Origin: Streptomyces sp. SA15
GTDB taxonomy: Bacteria > Actinomycetota > Actinomycetes > Streptomycetales > Streptomycetaceae
Length of the DNA stretch: 64,000 nucleotides
NCBI RefSeq assembly: GCF_002291145.1
Contig: NZ_NTGE01000186.1
Span: 1-64,000 of the forward strand
Direction: 5' to 3'
Shown piece by piece: positions 33,401 to 42,368 of this stretch. The first letter of the stretch is position 1. Each line of letters begins with the position of its first letter. Below the pieces are notes generated by a model. The model was not told the DNA's origin. It was given only the letters and a program-made list of their open reading frames with translations, and made no database searches. The position numbers and the translations under genes were made by a program.

Positions 33401-33616
33401 TCACTCCTCCGGCTGCCGGTCGACACGCCGCCGGGCGAGGCGGCCCACCCAGCCGGCCATCTGGAGGTCGGCGTGGCGCAGCTCGCCCGACTGCCACCGG
33501 GCCTGGAAGTCGAAGGTGCCCTGTGCTCCGGTCTTCGGGTCGGTCACCTCGACCAGACCGTCCTCGGTGAGCCGGTACACATGCCCGGTCAGCGGATGGA
33601 TCACTTGCTTGGACAT
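33401..33616 (-). CDS. Small uncharacterised protein of the Rieske operon
   Basis: A 71-residue protein. VIHPLTGHVYRLTEDGLVEVTDPKTGAQ looks like a short beta-rich module, and a basic C-terminus follows (GRLARRRVDRQ). ATG 33616 follows AGGAG by 8 nt; GTG 33625 overlaps the ferredoxin stop as alternative. No family recognised. Its fixed place between ferredoxin and reductase-like genes suggests an accessory role for the Rieske enzyme. Confidence 0.65.
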   Translation of the reverse strand: MSKQVIHPLTGHVYRLTEDGLVEVTDPKTGAQGTFDFQARWQSGELRHADLQMAGWVGRLARRRVDRQPEE

Positions 33617-33621
33617 GGCGC

Positions 33622-33936
33622 TCACTCCTGCACTCGGCGGCGTACGCCGCGCTTGGTCACGGTCACCGGGCCCTCGACCCGGAGCCGGCAGGCGAGCCGG
33701 GTCAGGCCGTCCACGGGTCTGCGCAGGGCTTCGATGCCCTCGCGTTCCAGCGGGTCCACGGGAGAACAGTTCTCGGTGCCCTCGTCGACCTGTACGAAGC
33801 AGGTACGGCAGGTGCCCTTGCCACCGCAGACGGTGGGCCAGCGATACCCGAGCCGCTGGGCGGCGCTGAACAGGTCTTCGCCGTCGAGCACCTCGAGTTC
33901 GGCGCCGGAGGGCCGGACCGCCACACGGTGGGTCAC
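33622..33936 (-). CDS. Plant-type [2Fe-2S] ferredoxin
   Basis: A 104-residue ferredoxin with VCGGKGTCRTC (Cys-x5-Cys-x2-Cys) and the distant fourth Cys in LACRL. It is the expected electron carrier for the adjacent Rieske oxygenase. GTG 33936 overlaps the Rieske stop (GTGA); GTG 33948 would add four residues. No reductase gene follows, so the NAD(P)H:ferredoxin reductase must come from elsewhere. Confidence 0.87.
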   Translation of the reverse strand: MTHRVAVRPSGAELEVLDGEDLFSAAQRLGYRWPTVCGGKGTCRTCFVQVDEGTENCSPVDPLEREGIEALRRPVDGLTRLACRLRVEGPVTVTKRGVRRRVQE

Positions 33937-35342
33937 GTGTTCATCCACCGGTCGAGCGTCTGGTTGAAGTGGCGGATGCGGCTCTCCTGGTAGTTGGCCA
34001 GGGTGATGCCCGGCTTGCGCATCGCCTTCAGCCCCTGCTGGACGTAGGGGAGGTTCTCGCAGTCCTGGTCGAAGACGGGCCCGAGCACACCGAGTTCGGG
34101 GATGTCCGCGAAGAGCATGTCCTCCGGCACCCAGCGGATCTTGGCCGGGGGCGGCATCTCGCCGGGCTTCTTCGGCGCCGACATGAAGATGATCTCGGCG
34201 GTGCAGGAGTCGGGGTCGAGCCCGTTGGGCCGGAACCGGTAGATGATGTTGGACTTGGCGCCGCCCCAGGGGTTGAAGTTGGGGAACAGCAGGTAGTTGA
34301 TGGCGTCCAGCAGTTCGGTGTCGGCGGTCTGGGAGAAGTCCTGGTGCGAGGTGGCCGCCAGTTGGGCGCGCATCCGCTCGGCGAGGACCTGTCGGGCGGT
34401 GCCACCGGGCGGGATCGGGGGCATTTCCTCCCCGTCCGACATCACCAGGTCACGGCCCTGGGCCGCCGCGTAGAACGCACGCGAGTCGTAGAACGTCTCC
34501 AGTACGTCCTCCTCCGTGACGGAGTCCGCCACGTGGGGGCTGGGCGCACCCTGGATGTTGATCATCCGGTTCCAGTTGGGCTGGTCCGCCATGACGTCGT
34601 ACTGGGAGTTGGCGTCGGCGAGCCACGGCAGCATCTGCGGGTGGGTGGCGATCACATGGAAGGACTCGATGAACGCGTCCTGGGCGACCTTCCAGTTGCA
34701 GGGCAGCACCTTCGCGATGTGCAGCGACTTGTAGCGGTCCTCCAGCGGCCAGATGTAGTACTCGTCGAAGGTGCCGCGGTAGCTCTCGAAGGACTCCGCG
34801 TACGGGTCCATGTTGATGAAGACGAAGCCGCGCCAGGTGGCCACCTGGGCCTCGGGGAGTGAGAACTTCTCCGGGGTGACATGCGGGAAGTCCCAGGCGC
34901 AGGGCGGGGTCTGCATGGTGCCGTCGAGGTTCCAGGCGAAACCGTGGAACGAGCAGCGGAACTCGCCGACGTTGCCGCCGCTGGTGCGCAGTTTGCGGCC
35001 GCGGTGCAGGCATACGTTGACGTACGCGCGGATCTCGTCGGGGGCCGTCCGTACGACGATCAGCGAGTCGTCGCCGATCTCGTAGACCTCGTGGTCGCCG
35101 ACCTCCGGGATCTCGCTCTCCAGGCACGCGAACTGCCACACGCGCCGCCACACCTGGCGCATCTCGCGTTCCGCCCATTCTCGGGAGACGAAGCGCGCGG
35201 AGTCGATGTCCTCGCTGCCGATGTAGTCGTTCCTGTCGTACTTCAGCGCGGCGGGAACGGGGCGGCTGTCCTGGGCGAGGTAGTCCTGGACGCTGGGCCC
35301 GGGGCACCGCGCGGTGACCGACTCCGACGTTTCGTCCATCAT
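33933..35342 (-). CDS. Rieske non-heme iron oxygenase, alpha subunit
   Basis: A 469-residue ring-hydroxylating oxygenase. The Rieske cluster is C111-L-H113 ... C130-S-F-H133 (VCLHRGRKLR and CSFHGFAWNLDG), with a further GTMQTPPCAWDF segment. The catalytic Fe site is AFIESFHVIATHPQ. It resembles the stand-alone alpha subunits of the phenylpropionate/toluate type and shares little with the 27.9-kb gene. ATG ATG at 35342/35339 follows GGAGGAGAG. First gene of a leftward operon with ferredoxin, 71-aa protein and oxidoreductase. Confidence 0.87.
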   Translation of the reverse strand: MMDETSESVTARCPGPSVQDYLAQDSRPVPAALKYDRNDYIGSEDIDSARFVSREWAEREMRQVWRRVWQFACLESEIPEVGDHEVYEIGDDSLIVVRTAPDEIRAYVNVCLHRGRKLRTSGGNVGEFRCSFHGFAWNLDGTMQTPPCAWDFPHVTPEKFSLPEAQVATWRGFVFINMDPYAESFESYRGTFDEYYIWPLEDRYKSLHIAKVLPCNWKVAQDAFIESFHVIATHPQMLPWLADANSQYDVMADQPNWNRMINIQGAPSPHVADSVTEEDVLETFYDSRAFYAAAQGRDLVMSDGEEMPPIPPGGTARQVLAERMRAQLAATSHQDFSQTADTELLDAINYLLFPNFNPWGGAKSNIIYRFRPNGLDPDSCTAEIIFMSAPKKPGEMPPPAKIRWVPEDMLFADIPELGVLGPVFDQDCENLPYVQQGLKAMRKPGITLANYQESRIRHFNQTLDRWMNT

Positions 35343-35677
35343 CTCTCCTCCGGCAGAAACTTTAGAGTGAGTGTAGTTAGCGGGTGCGGCCGGGGGCAAC
35401 ACTCGCGACGCCGCTCGGGCACCGCATTGGCCGAGGTCGTCGAGACAATGTGCCAGCGAGCCTTGAATTTGTTGCGACCGACCTCTCCCCAAGTCTGCCG
35501 GGGCGTGTCACACTCCGACGCACTTGAGGCTGTAGTGCCTCATAAGTTTCTTGGTTCGAGGCGGAGTCTTCCCGCCCCGGCCGCAGCGCCGCGGGGGCAC
35601 CCCTGCGGCCCGCGCCGTACCCCACGACGGCGGTGCACGCAGCCTTCTCGACCCTTCATGCGTGGGAGTACTCAACG
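35343..35677. promoter_or_regulatory. 335-bp divergent intergenic region, Rieske operon / ABC operon
   Basis: No gene is visible here. The left 50 bp are AT-richer (CTTTAGAGTGAGTGTAGTTAGC), a candidate promoter for the Rieske gene. Near the right there is TGAGGC-6 bp-GCCTCA (35525-35542), a candidate operator for the ABC operon. The rest holds GC hairpin-like runs and a GGGAG ribosome site for the binding-protein gene. Confidence 0.45.
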
Positions 35678-36826
35678 ATGAGTTCCAGACCCGCTCGCGC
35701 GGTCCGCCGCGCCCTCACCGCGATCATCCCCGTCACGGCCCTGCTCGCCCTGACGGCGTGCGGCACCGACACCGACACGACTCCGGCGGCCGATGTGTCC
35801 CAGGAGCCGGCGTCGGACAGCCCCGGCCTGGCGGCGGCCCGTGCGGCCTTGGCGAAGTACGCCGAGCGCCCGGCCCGGATCCCCGTCACCGAGCCGGTGG
35901 GCAAGAAGATCCCCGCGGGCAAGAAGATCGACTTCATTCTCTGCGGCGTCCAGTCCTGCAAGGACCTCGCCGACTTCTTCACGGCCGCCGCCGGGGAACT
36001 CGGCTGGACGGTGAATCAGATCGCCACGCAGGGCACACCGGAGTCCGTCCAGGCCGCCTACGAGCAGGCCCTGCGCGACAAGCCGGACGCCGTCGTCGCC
36101 TCGGGCTTCCCGCGCGCGGTCTACGCCAAGCAACTGGCGCGGTTGAAGGCGGCGGGCATCCCCGTCATCCAGTCGAACGCCGACGACGTGGTGGGCGACG
36201 GCATCTCCCTGCTGAAGAACGGGCCGAAGGACGTCGGCATCCAGGGCGAGATGATCGCCTCATGGGTCGTGTCGGACAGCGGCGCCAAGGCCGACACCGT
36301 GTACTTCGACCTTCCGGCCTACACAATCCTCAAGCCCGTCAAGGAAGGGTTCGCGGCCAAGTACGAGGAATGGTGCGAGGGCTGCGCTCTCGACGCCGTC
36401 GACGTGCCGATCACGGCGGTCGGCAAGGACATGCCGGACCGCGTGGTGTCGTACCTCAGGTCGCACCCCAAGGTGACCCACGTCGTCTTCTCCCTCGGCC
36501 TGCTCAACGTGGGCGTCCCGGCCGCGCTGAAGACCGCCGGCATCACCGGCAAGCACCTCGTCGTCAACGTCGGTGACGCGCAGAGCTACCAGTACATCGA
36601 GGGCGGCCTCACCGACGGGGCCATGGCGCTGAACTCCCACGAGACGGCATGGCTCCAGGCCGACGCGCTGGCCCGCCACTTCACCGGCCAGTCCATGGAC
36701 GTGGACCAGAAGGCGGTGCTGCCCAACATGCTGGTCACCAAGGACAACCTCCCCTCCGCCGACGGCGACTTCCCGCTCGTCGAGGACTACCAGGCGCAGT
36801 TCAAGGCGCTGTGGGGGCTGAGTTGA
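35678..36826 (+). CDS. Sugar-type ABC transporter substrate-binding lipoprotein
   Basis: A 382-residue periplasmic-binding-protein-like protein of the RbsB class. Signal peptide with basic N-end and lipobox LLALTACG (Cys about residue 28). The mature part has KIDFILCGVQSCKDL and IPVIQSNADDVVGDGIS. It would capture a sugar or small polar ligand outside the cell. ATG 35678 follows GGGAG. Coupled to the ATPase gene by a TTGA overlap. Ligand unknown. Confidence 0.85.
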   Translation: MSSRPARAVRRALTAIIPVTALLALTACGTDTDTTPAADVSQEPASDSPGLAAARAALAKYAERPARIPVTEPVGKKIPAGKKIDFILCGVQSCKDLADFFTAAAGELGWTVNQIATQGTPESVQAAYEQALRDKPDAVVASGFPRAVYAKQLARLKAAGIPVIQSNADDVVGDGISLLKNGPKDVGIQGEMIASWVVSDSGAKADTVYFDLPAYTILKPVKEGFAAKYEEWCEGCALDAVDVPITAVGKDMPDRVVSYLRSHPKVTHVVFSLGLLNVGVPAALKTAGITGKHLVVNVGDAQSYQYIEGGLTDGAMALNSHETAWLQADALARHFTGQSMDVDQKAVLPNMLVTKDNLPSADGDFPLVEDYQAQFKALWGLS

Positions 36827-38331
36827 CCCGGCCGGTGCTGCGGGTGGCCGCCCTGTCGAAGAGGTTCGGCGGAACCCAGGCGCTGAAGGACGTCGATCTG
36901 GAAGTCGCACCCGGCGAGATCCACGCGCTGATCGGACCCAACGGCTCCGGCAAGTCCACCCTCATCAAGATCCTCGCCGGCTACCACCACGCCGACCCCG
37001 GGGCGGTGGCCGAACTGGACGGCGAGCCGTTCGACCTGAGCCAGGTCGCCGCCTCCCGGCACGACCGGCTCCGCTTCGTCCACCAGGAGCTGGGCCTGGT
37101 GGGCGAGTTGAGCGCCATCGACAACCTAGCGCTCAGCCGCGGCTTCGCCCGTACGGCCATCGGCAACATCCGCTGGCCGGAGATGGAGCGGCGGACGACC
37201 GCGCTGGTGGAACGGTTCGGCCTCGGCATCGACGTACGCCGGCCCCTGGCCCTGGCCTCTCCCGTCCAGCGCGCGGTGGTGGCCATCGCCGCCGCGCTGC
37301 AGGGCTGGGAGGGCCGGCGCGGTGTCCTGGTGCTCGACGAGCCGACCGCCGTACTGCCGCCCGGTGAGGTGGCCCGGCTCTTCGACATCGTGCGGGAGAT
37401 CCGCGACACCGGCGCCGGCGTCCTGTACGTCTCGCACCGGATGGACGAGATCTTCGCCCTCGCCGACCGGGTCACCGTGATCCGCGGCGGGCGACGGATC
37501 GCCACCCTCCCCGTCGCCGGCCTCACTCCGCGCTCGCTGGCGGAGCTCATGGCGGGCGAGGAGACGGAGACCGACCACCGGCCGGTGCCTTCTGCCCGTC
37601 CCTCCGAGGCCGTACTGGAGGTCCGCGACCTGTGGGCAGGCCCCCTGCGCTCAGTCGCCTTCGACCTGGCCAGGGGCGAGCGCCTGGGCATCACCGGACT
37701 CGTCGGCTCCGGCCACGAGATCGTGCCGTACGCGGTGTGCGGGGCCCACACCGGGCCCGTGCGCGGCAGGCTGCGGCTGCCGGAGCGCACCGAGCGGTGG
37801 ACCGACATGCGCGACGCAGGCCGGCTGGCCCTCCCGCTGGTCCCCGCGGACCGGGCCGGCGAGGGAGTGATCGGCGACTTCTCGGTGGGGGAGAACCTCA
37901 CCCTTCCCCTCCTCGACCGCCTCCGCGCCCGCGTCGGCCGGCTGCACCGAGGACGGGAGGCCGCTCTCGCCGAGGAGTGGATCGAGCGGGTCGGGGTGCG
38001 CACAGCAGGTCGCGGCGCCCGGATCACCACGCTGAGCGGCGGCAACCAGCAGAAGGTCGTGATGGCCCGCTGCCTGGCCCAGCGCCCACCGGTGCTGGTC
38101 CTGTGCGAACCCACGGCCGGCGTCGACATCGGCACCCGCCTGCAGCTGTACGACCTGATCGAGCGCCAGGCCGACGAGGGCATGGGCGTCATCGTGTCCT
38201 CCTCCGACACCCAGGACCTGCTCGCGCTGTGCACCCGCGTCCTCGTGGTGAGGGACGGACGGGTCGTACGGGAGATCGGCGGCCGGGACATCACCGAGCC
38301 CGCGCTCGTCCATGCCATGGAAGGGACTTAA
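36823..38331 (+). CDS. Sugar ABC transporter ATP-binding protein (RbsA-like, two domains)
   Basis: A 502-residue double ATPase. Domain 1: Walker A GPNGSGKST near residue 38, Walker B VLVLDEPTA, but its signature helix reads LASPVQRAVVAIA, a weak form. Domain 2: degenerate Walker A (GLVGSGHE), intact signature LSGGNQQKVVMARCL and LVLCEPTAGVD. This complementary degeneracy is normal for RbsA/MglA/XylG. TTG 36823 overlaps the binding-protein stop. Confidence 0.85.
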   Translation: MTRPVLRVAALSKRFGGTQALKDVDLEVAPGEIHALIGPNGSGKSTLIKILAGYHHADPGAVAELDGEPFDLSQVAASRHDRLRFVHQELGLVGELSAIDNLALSRGFARTAIGNIRWPEMERRTTALVERFGLGIDVRRPLALASPVQRAVVAIAAALQGWEGRRGVLVLDEPTAVLPPGEVARLFDIVREIRDTGAGVLYVSHRMDEIFALADRVTVIRGGRRIATLPVAGLTPRSLAELMAGEETETDHRPVPSARPSEAVLEVRDLWAGPLRSVAFDLARGERLGITGLVGSGHEIVPYAVCGAHTGPVRGRLRLPERTERWTDMRDAGRLALPLVPADRAGEGVIGDFSVGENLTLPLLDRLRARVGRLHRGREAALAEEWIERVGVRTAGRGARITTLSGGNQQKVVMARCLAQRPPVLVLCEPTAGVDIGTRLQLYDLIERQADEGMGVIVSSSDTQDLLALCTRVLVVRDGRVVREIGGRDITEPALVHAMEGT

Positions 38332-38336
38332 GTGAC

Positions 38337-39446
38337 ATGACATCCACCCCGACCCGGGCCGCGGGACTCAGCCCCGCCGCACCACCGCCCGAACCGGACA
38401 GACCCGCGCCCACCCCGGTCGCGTGGGGCCGGCGGGCAGCGGCGGCCCTGTCGTTCCGGAACATCGGCGCCGTCTATGTGTGGCTGGTCATCGTCGTGCT
38501 CTTCTCCGTCTGGGCACCGGAGACGTTCCCGACGGCCATCACGGTCAAGCAGATCCTGAACGGCAACGCCGTGGCCGGGCTCGTCGCCCTGAGCGTCGTA
38601 CTGCCGCTGGCCGCGCGCGTCTTCGACCTGTCCGTCGCCTACACCATGTCGCTCACCAGCGTCCTGACCGCCTACTTCATGGTCTCCACGGGCCTGGGCC
38701 CAGGCGCGGCGATCTCCCTGGCGATGACCGCCGCGCTGCTGATCGGCGTGGTCAACGGGGTCGTGGTGGTGGTGCTGCGCGTCGACTCGTTCATCGCCAC
38801 CCTGGCCACCGGGGCACTGATCCAATCCCTGATCACCATGGTCACCAACGACAGCTCCATCACCGGTGTGCAGCTGCTGGCGAAGCCGTTCGCGAGCATC
38901 GCCCAGCTGGACGCGGGCGGCATCACGCTGCCGGTGCTGTATCTGCTGCTCGCCGCGGCGGCCATCTGGTTCCTGCTGGAACACACCGCCAGCGGACGCC
39001 GGTTGTACGCGACCGGCTTCAACGCCGACGCGGCACGCCTGCAGGGGGTGCGCACCGACCGGCTGCGGTTCCTGACCCTGGTGGCGTCCGCGCTGCTCTC
39101 CGGTTTCGCCGGGATCGTCTTCGCGTCCTCGGTGGGATCCGGATCGCCGACCGCCGGCACGCCGTATCTGCTGTCCGCCTACGCGGCGGCCTTCGTCGGG
39201 GCGACCCAGCTGCGCGCGGGCCGCTTCAACGCCTGGGGCACCGTCCTCGCGGTGCTGCTGCTCGGCACCGGCATCACCGGGCTCGGGCTCGCCACCAGCG
39301 CGCAGTGGGCCGCGAGCCTGTTCACCGGCTCGGTCCTCATCGTCGCGCTGGTCCTCACGGGTGGGCGGATCGCGCTACCGGCGGCTCTACGCCGCCGGAA
39401 GTCGCCGCCCGCCGAGCCTCAAACCACCCCTGACAAGGAGATCTGA
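38337..39446 (+). CDS. Sugar ABC transporter permease (RbsC-like)
   Basis: A 369-residue integral membrane protein with about 8-10 hydrophobic helices and a Pro/Ala-rich cytosolic N-terminal tail (residues 1-35). VLPLAARVFDLSVAYTMSLT and GATQLRAGRFNAWGTVLAVL match the conserved loops of BPD_transp_2 permeases. ATG at 38337 lies 6 bp after the ATPase stop. Its stop overlaps the alcohol dehydrogenase start. Confidence 0.85.
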   Translation: MTSTPTRAAGLSPAAPPPEPDRPAPTPVAWGRRAAAALSFRNIGAVYVWLVIVVLFSVWAPETFPTAITVKQILNGNAVAGLVALSVVLPLAARVFDLSVAYTMSLTSVLTAYFMVSTGLGPGAAISLAMTAALLIGVVNGVVVVVLRVDSFIATLATGALIQSLITMVTNDSSITGVQLLAKPFASIAQLDAGGITLPVLYLLLAAAAIWFLLEHTASGRRLYATGFNADAARLQGVRTDRLRFLTLVASALLSGFAGIVFASSVGSGSPTAGTPYLLSAYAAAFVGATQLRAGRFNAWGTVLAVLLLGTGITGLGLATSAQWAASLFTGSVLIVALVLTGGRIALPAALRRRKSPPAEPQTTPDKEI

Positions 39447-39448
39447 TG

Positions 39449-40492
39449 ATGAAAGCGGTTCAGTACCGGACGGTGGGTGCCGGGCCCGAGGTGGTCGAGG
39501 TTCCGGTGCCCGAACCGGGCCCGGGCCAGGTGCTGCTGAAGGTGACGGCTGCGGGGCTGTGCCACTCCGACCTGGCGGTCATGAGCTGGCCCGAGGAACA
39601 GTTCCCCTATCCGCTGCCGATGACGCTCGGCCACGAGGGCGTCGGAACCGTCGCCGCTCTGGGCAGCGGTGTCACCGAGGTGGCGGAAGGCGACGAGGTG
39701 GCCGTGTACGGCCCGTGGGGCTGCGGCCACTGCCGCACCTGCGCCGAGGGCAGGGAGAACTACTGCCCGCACGCCGCCGGGCTCGGCATCATGCCGCCCG
39801 GTCTGGGCTCTCCCGGTGCCCTCGCCGAGTACATGGTCGTGGACTCGCCCCGCCATCTGGTGCCGTTGGGCGGACTGGACCCGGTGCAGGCGGCACCGCT
39901 CACCGACGCCGGGCTGACGCCGTATCATGCGATCAGGACGTCCCTGCCGAAGCTGGTGCCCGGCAGTACGGCGGTGGTGATCGGTGTCGGTGGTCTGGGG
40001 CATCTCGCCGTGCAGTTGCTGCGTGCGCTGACGTCGGCCCGGGTGGTCGCTCTCGATGTGAGCAAGGAGAAGCTGGAGCTGGCGAGTGCGGTCGGCGCCC
40101 ACGAGACGCTGCTCTCCGATGGCGAGGCGGCGGCACGGGTACGGGAACTCACCGGCGGCACGGGGGCGGAGGTGGTGCTGGACTTCGTGGGGGCCGAGGC
40201 GACCTTGGCGGTGGCCGCCGCGGTGGTGGCGGTGGCGGGGGATGTGACCGTCGTCGGGATCGGGGGCGGGACTCTGGCGATCGGGTTCGGTGGGGGTGTG
40301 CCGTTCGGGGTGTCCGCGTCGGCGCCCTACTGGGGGAGCCGGGTGGAGCTCATCGACGTGGTCGGGCTCGCGCGGCAGGGGCTTGTTTCCTCCCATGTGG
40401 AGACGTTCTCGATCGAGGACGCTCCGGCGGCGTACGAGCGTCTGCATGCGGGGGAGATCAACGGCCGTGCGGTGGTGCTGCCGCACGGGTGA
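39449..40492 (+). CDS. Zinc-dependent NAD(P)-alcohol dehydrogenase
   Basis: A 347-residue MDR. Catalytic-zinc ligands C..H in AAGLCHSDLAVM and GHEGVG, structural-zinc loop CGHCRTCAEGRENYC, dinucleotide fold VVIGVGGLGHLAVQLL. Start is ATG 39449 (spaced from AAGGAGAT) or 39446, which overlaps the permease stop. Being translationally linked to the importer, it probably oxidises the imported ligand or its first product. Confidence 0.86.
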   Translation: MKAVQYRTVGAGPEVVEVPVPEPGPGQVLLKVTAAGLCHSDLAVMSWPEEQFPYPLPMTLGHEGVGTVAALGSGVTEVAEGDEVAVYGPWGCGHCRTCAEGRENYCPHAAGLGIMPPGLGSPGALAEYMVVDSPRHLVPLGGLDPVQAAPLTDAGLTPYHAIRTSLPKLVPGSTAVVIGVGGLGHLAVQLLRALTSARVVALDVSKEKLELASAVGAHETLLSDGEAAARVRELTGGTGAEVVLDFVGAEATLAVAAAVVAVAGDVTVVGIGGGTLAIGFGGGVPFGVSASAPYWGSRVELIDVVGLARQGLVSSHVETFSIEDAPAAYERLHAGEINGRAVVLPHG

Positions 40493-40514
40493 GGCGGGCT
40501 GCGGGCGTGGTTTC

Positions 40515-40727
40515 TTCGCCCCCGCCGCCCCTACCCGTCCCATCCTTCTGGGGCTCCGCCCCAGACCCCGCCAGGGGGCTCTGCCCCCTGGACCCCCGCT
40601 CCTCAAACGCCGGAGGGGCTGAAATCAGCCCGTCCGGCGTTTGAGGACGAGGCCGTTCAGGCCGATAAGCGGGGGTCTGGGGGCGGCAGCCCCCAGGGAT
40701 GGGACGGGTAGGGGCGGCGGGGGCGAA
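40515..40727. terminator. Large nested inverted repeat, convergent terminator
   Basis: Outer perfect 31-bp arms at 40515-40545 and 40697-40727, inner perfect 14-bp arms at 40601-40614 and 40633-40646, with further GGGGCTC/CAGCCCC-type pairing between them. It separates the converging alcohol dehydrogenase and ThuA-like genes. Sequences of this kind recur in Streptomyces intergenic regions and act as two-way terminators. Confidence 0.75.
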
Positions 40728-40756
40728 AAACCCCCGGGGCGGCGCCCCAGGTTCGC

Positions 40757-41545
40757 TCAGCTGCCCACCGGGCTTCTGACACCACCCACGACCCTCTCGA
40801 CACACCGTCCCAGAACTGTCAGGAACTCCGTCGTCTCCCAGGGGCCCCGGTCCACCCACCCCGTGTCGTCCACACCGAGGTCCTGCACGTCGTACCGCCC
40901 CCGGCAGTGCCCGAGGGTGAAGCAGCACACCTCCCCCAAGCCGTGCCGCTTCAGATACAGCACAGGCCGCGGCGCGTCATCGAGCGCCGCCGTGTCACCC
41001 TCGGCGAACCCCCGGCACGGCCCCGTGTACTCGGCGTGCAGCAGCACCTCCAGCTCCCCGTGCAGCTCACAGACGTACAGCTCATCGGTGACCGTGAACG
41101 GCTCGATCCCCGCGACCAGCGGATGGTCCGGCCGGGTCACCCGCACCACGTACGGCTCGATCGGCGGGTGCGCGAGAAACTGGCTGCCGAGCACCTCGGC
41201 GAGCTCCCCGAGGAGCCGCGGAGTGGTGAACACCCGCGGCCCGCCGGGGGCCGGCGCCTCGATCACCGCGTTGGTGCCGTGCAGGGCGAGCCAGCGCCCG
41301 CCGCGCTCGACGAACCGGGCCAGCGCGGCCCGCTCGGCCGGGCGGGGCCGGACGTCGCAGGTGTACGTGACCAGCAGGTCGGCCTGCTCCAGCGCGGCGA
41401 CACAGTCGTAGCCCTGGTGGACGCTGGTGCGTACCCGCGGGTGATCGCCGAGCAGTTCCAGCAGCCGGAGCCGCGCGTAGTCGAAGTCGTGCCATTTGCC
41501 GCCGCAGACCAGTACGGCGTCGAGGCGGCCGGCCGGGCCCGCCAC
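40757..41545 (-). CDS. ThuA-domain protein (trehalose-utilisation-like)
   Basis: A 262-residue class-I-glutamine-amidotransferase-like fold: VLVCGGKWHDFDYARL, LVTYTCDVRPRPAERAALARF, GRWLALHGTNAVIEA, and VCCFTLGHCRGRYDV near the end. ThuA-type proteins are linked to sugar metabolism, exact reaction unsettled. GTG 41545 is 3 bp after the SDR stop, so both are read together from the right. Confidence 0.8.
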   Translation of the reverse strand: MAGPAGRLDAVLVCGGKWHDFDYARLRLLELLGDHPRVRTSVHQGYDCVAALEQADLLVTYTCDVRPRPAERAALARFVERGGRWLALHGTNAVIEAPAPGGPRVFTTPRLLGELAEVLGSQFLAHPPIEPYVVRVTRPDHPLVAGIEPFTVTDELYVCELHGELEVLLHAEYTGPCRGFAEGDTAALDDAPRPVLYLKRHGLGEVCCFTLGHCRGRYDVQDLGVDDTGWVDRGPWETTEFLTVLGRCVERVVGGVRSPVGS

Positions 41546-41548
41546 GGC

Positions 41549-42313
41549 TCAGTACTGGACGCGGGTCAGCAGCCCGCCGTCCACCACGAGGTTGACGCCG
41601 ACGCAGAAGGAGCCGGTCCGCCCGAGCAGGAACGCCACCGCCGCGGCCACGTCCTCGGCGGTGCCGTAGCGGCCGATCGGCAGCTTGGCCAGCACCTCCT
41701 CGTAGACCTCCGGGCGGCTGGTGCGGATGGTCTCCCACGCGCCGCCGGGGAAGTCGATCGGGCCGGGGGAGACCGTGTTGACGCGGATGCCCTTCGGAGC
41801 GAGCGCGTGCGCCAGGGCGGAGGCATGCTGGACGACCGCGGCCTTCATGGCGGAGTAGGAGTTGGCTCCGGCGGGGCGGGCCGTGTCGGAGGCGTTGGTG
41901 GTGCCGATGGCGACGACGGCTGCCCGGTCGGAGGCCTCCAGGTGGGGCATGGCCGCCTCGACCAGTCCGGCGAACGGGATCAGGTCACCGCGCAGGCTGG
42001 CCTCCCATGACTCGGGGCCCTTGACGTTGCCCGCCGAGACATTGGACACCAGCAGGTCCAGGCCGCCCAGTTCGCCGGCCGCCCGCTCCACGAAGCCCGC
42101 GAGCGCGGCCGGGTCGGTGACGTCGACCGGTTCGGCGAACACCGTCGCCCCCTCGCCGCGCAACTCGGCGGCGGCCTTGGCCAGCGCCTCCTCGCCCCGG
42201 GCGCACAGCGCCAGCGCGCAGCCCTCGGCGGCCAGGGTTCCCGCGATGGCCCGGCCGATACCCCGGCTCGCACCGGTCACCAGTGCCTTCGCACCTGTCA
42301 GTCCCAGATCCAT
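41549..42313 (-). CDS. Short-chain dehydrogenase/reductase
   Basis: A 254-residue SDR: VTGASRGIGRAIAGTLAAEG, LVSNVSAGNVKG (in place of NNAG), IGTTNASDTARPAGANSYSAMKAAV with YxxxK, VNTVSPGPIDFPGG. ATG 42313 follows AAAGGAG by 8 nt. Its shape resembles cyclohexanol/3-oxoacyl-type dehydrogenases. First of two leftward genes after the acyl-CoA dehydrogenase. Confidence 0.86.
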   Translation of the reverse strand: MDLGLTGAKALVTGASRGIGRAIAGTLAAEGCALALCARGEEALAKAAAELRGEGATVFAEPVDVTDPAALAGFVERAAGELGGLDLLVSNVSAGNVKGPESWEASLRGDLIPFAGLVEAAMPHLEASDRAAVVAIGTTNASDTARPAGANSYSAMKAAVVQHASALAHALAPKGIRVNTVSPGPIDFPGGAWETIRTSRPEVYEEVLAKLPIGRYGTAEDVAAAVAFLLGRTGSFCVGVNLVVDGGLLTRVQY

Positions 42314-42368
42314 GGATGTCACTCCTTTGTGATGACGAGATGGCGTGATGGCCGTAGCGGCCGGTGTG

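Noticed and set aside
36823..38331. Inactive ABC ATPase because one Walker A and one signature are degenerate
   Set aside because: Asymmetric degeneracy is normal for RbsA/MglA-type double ATPases.
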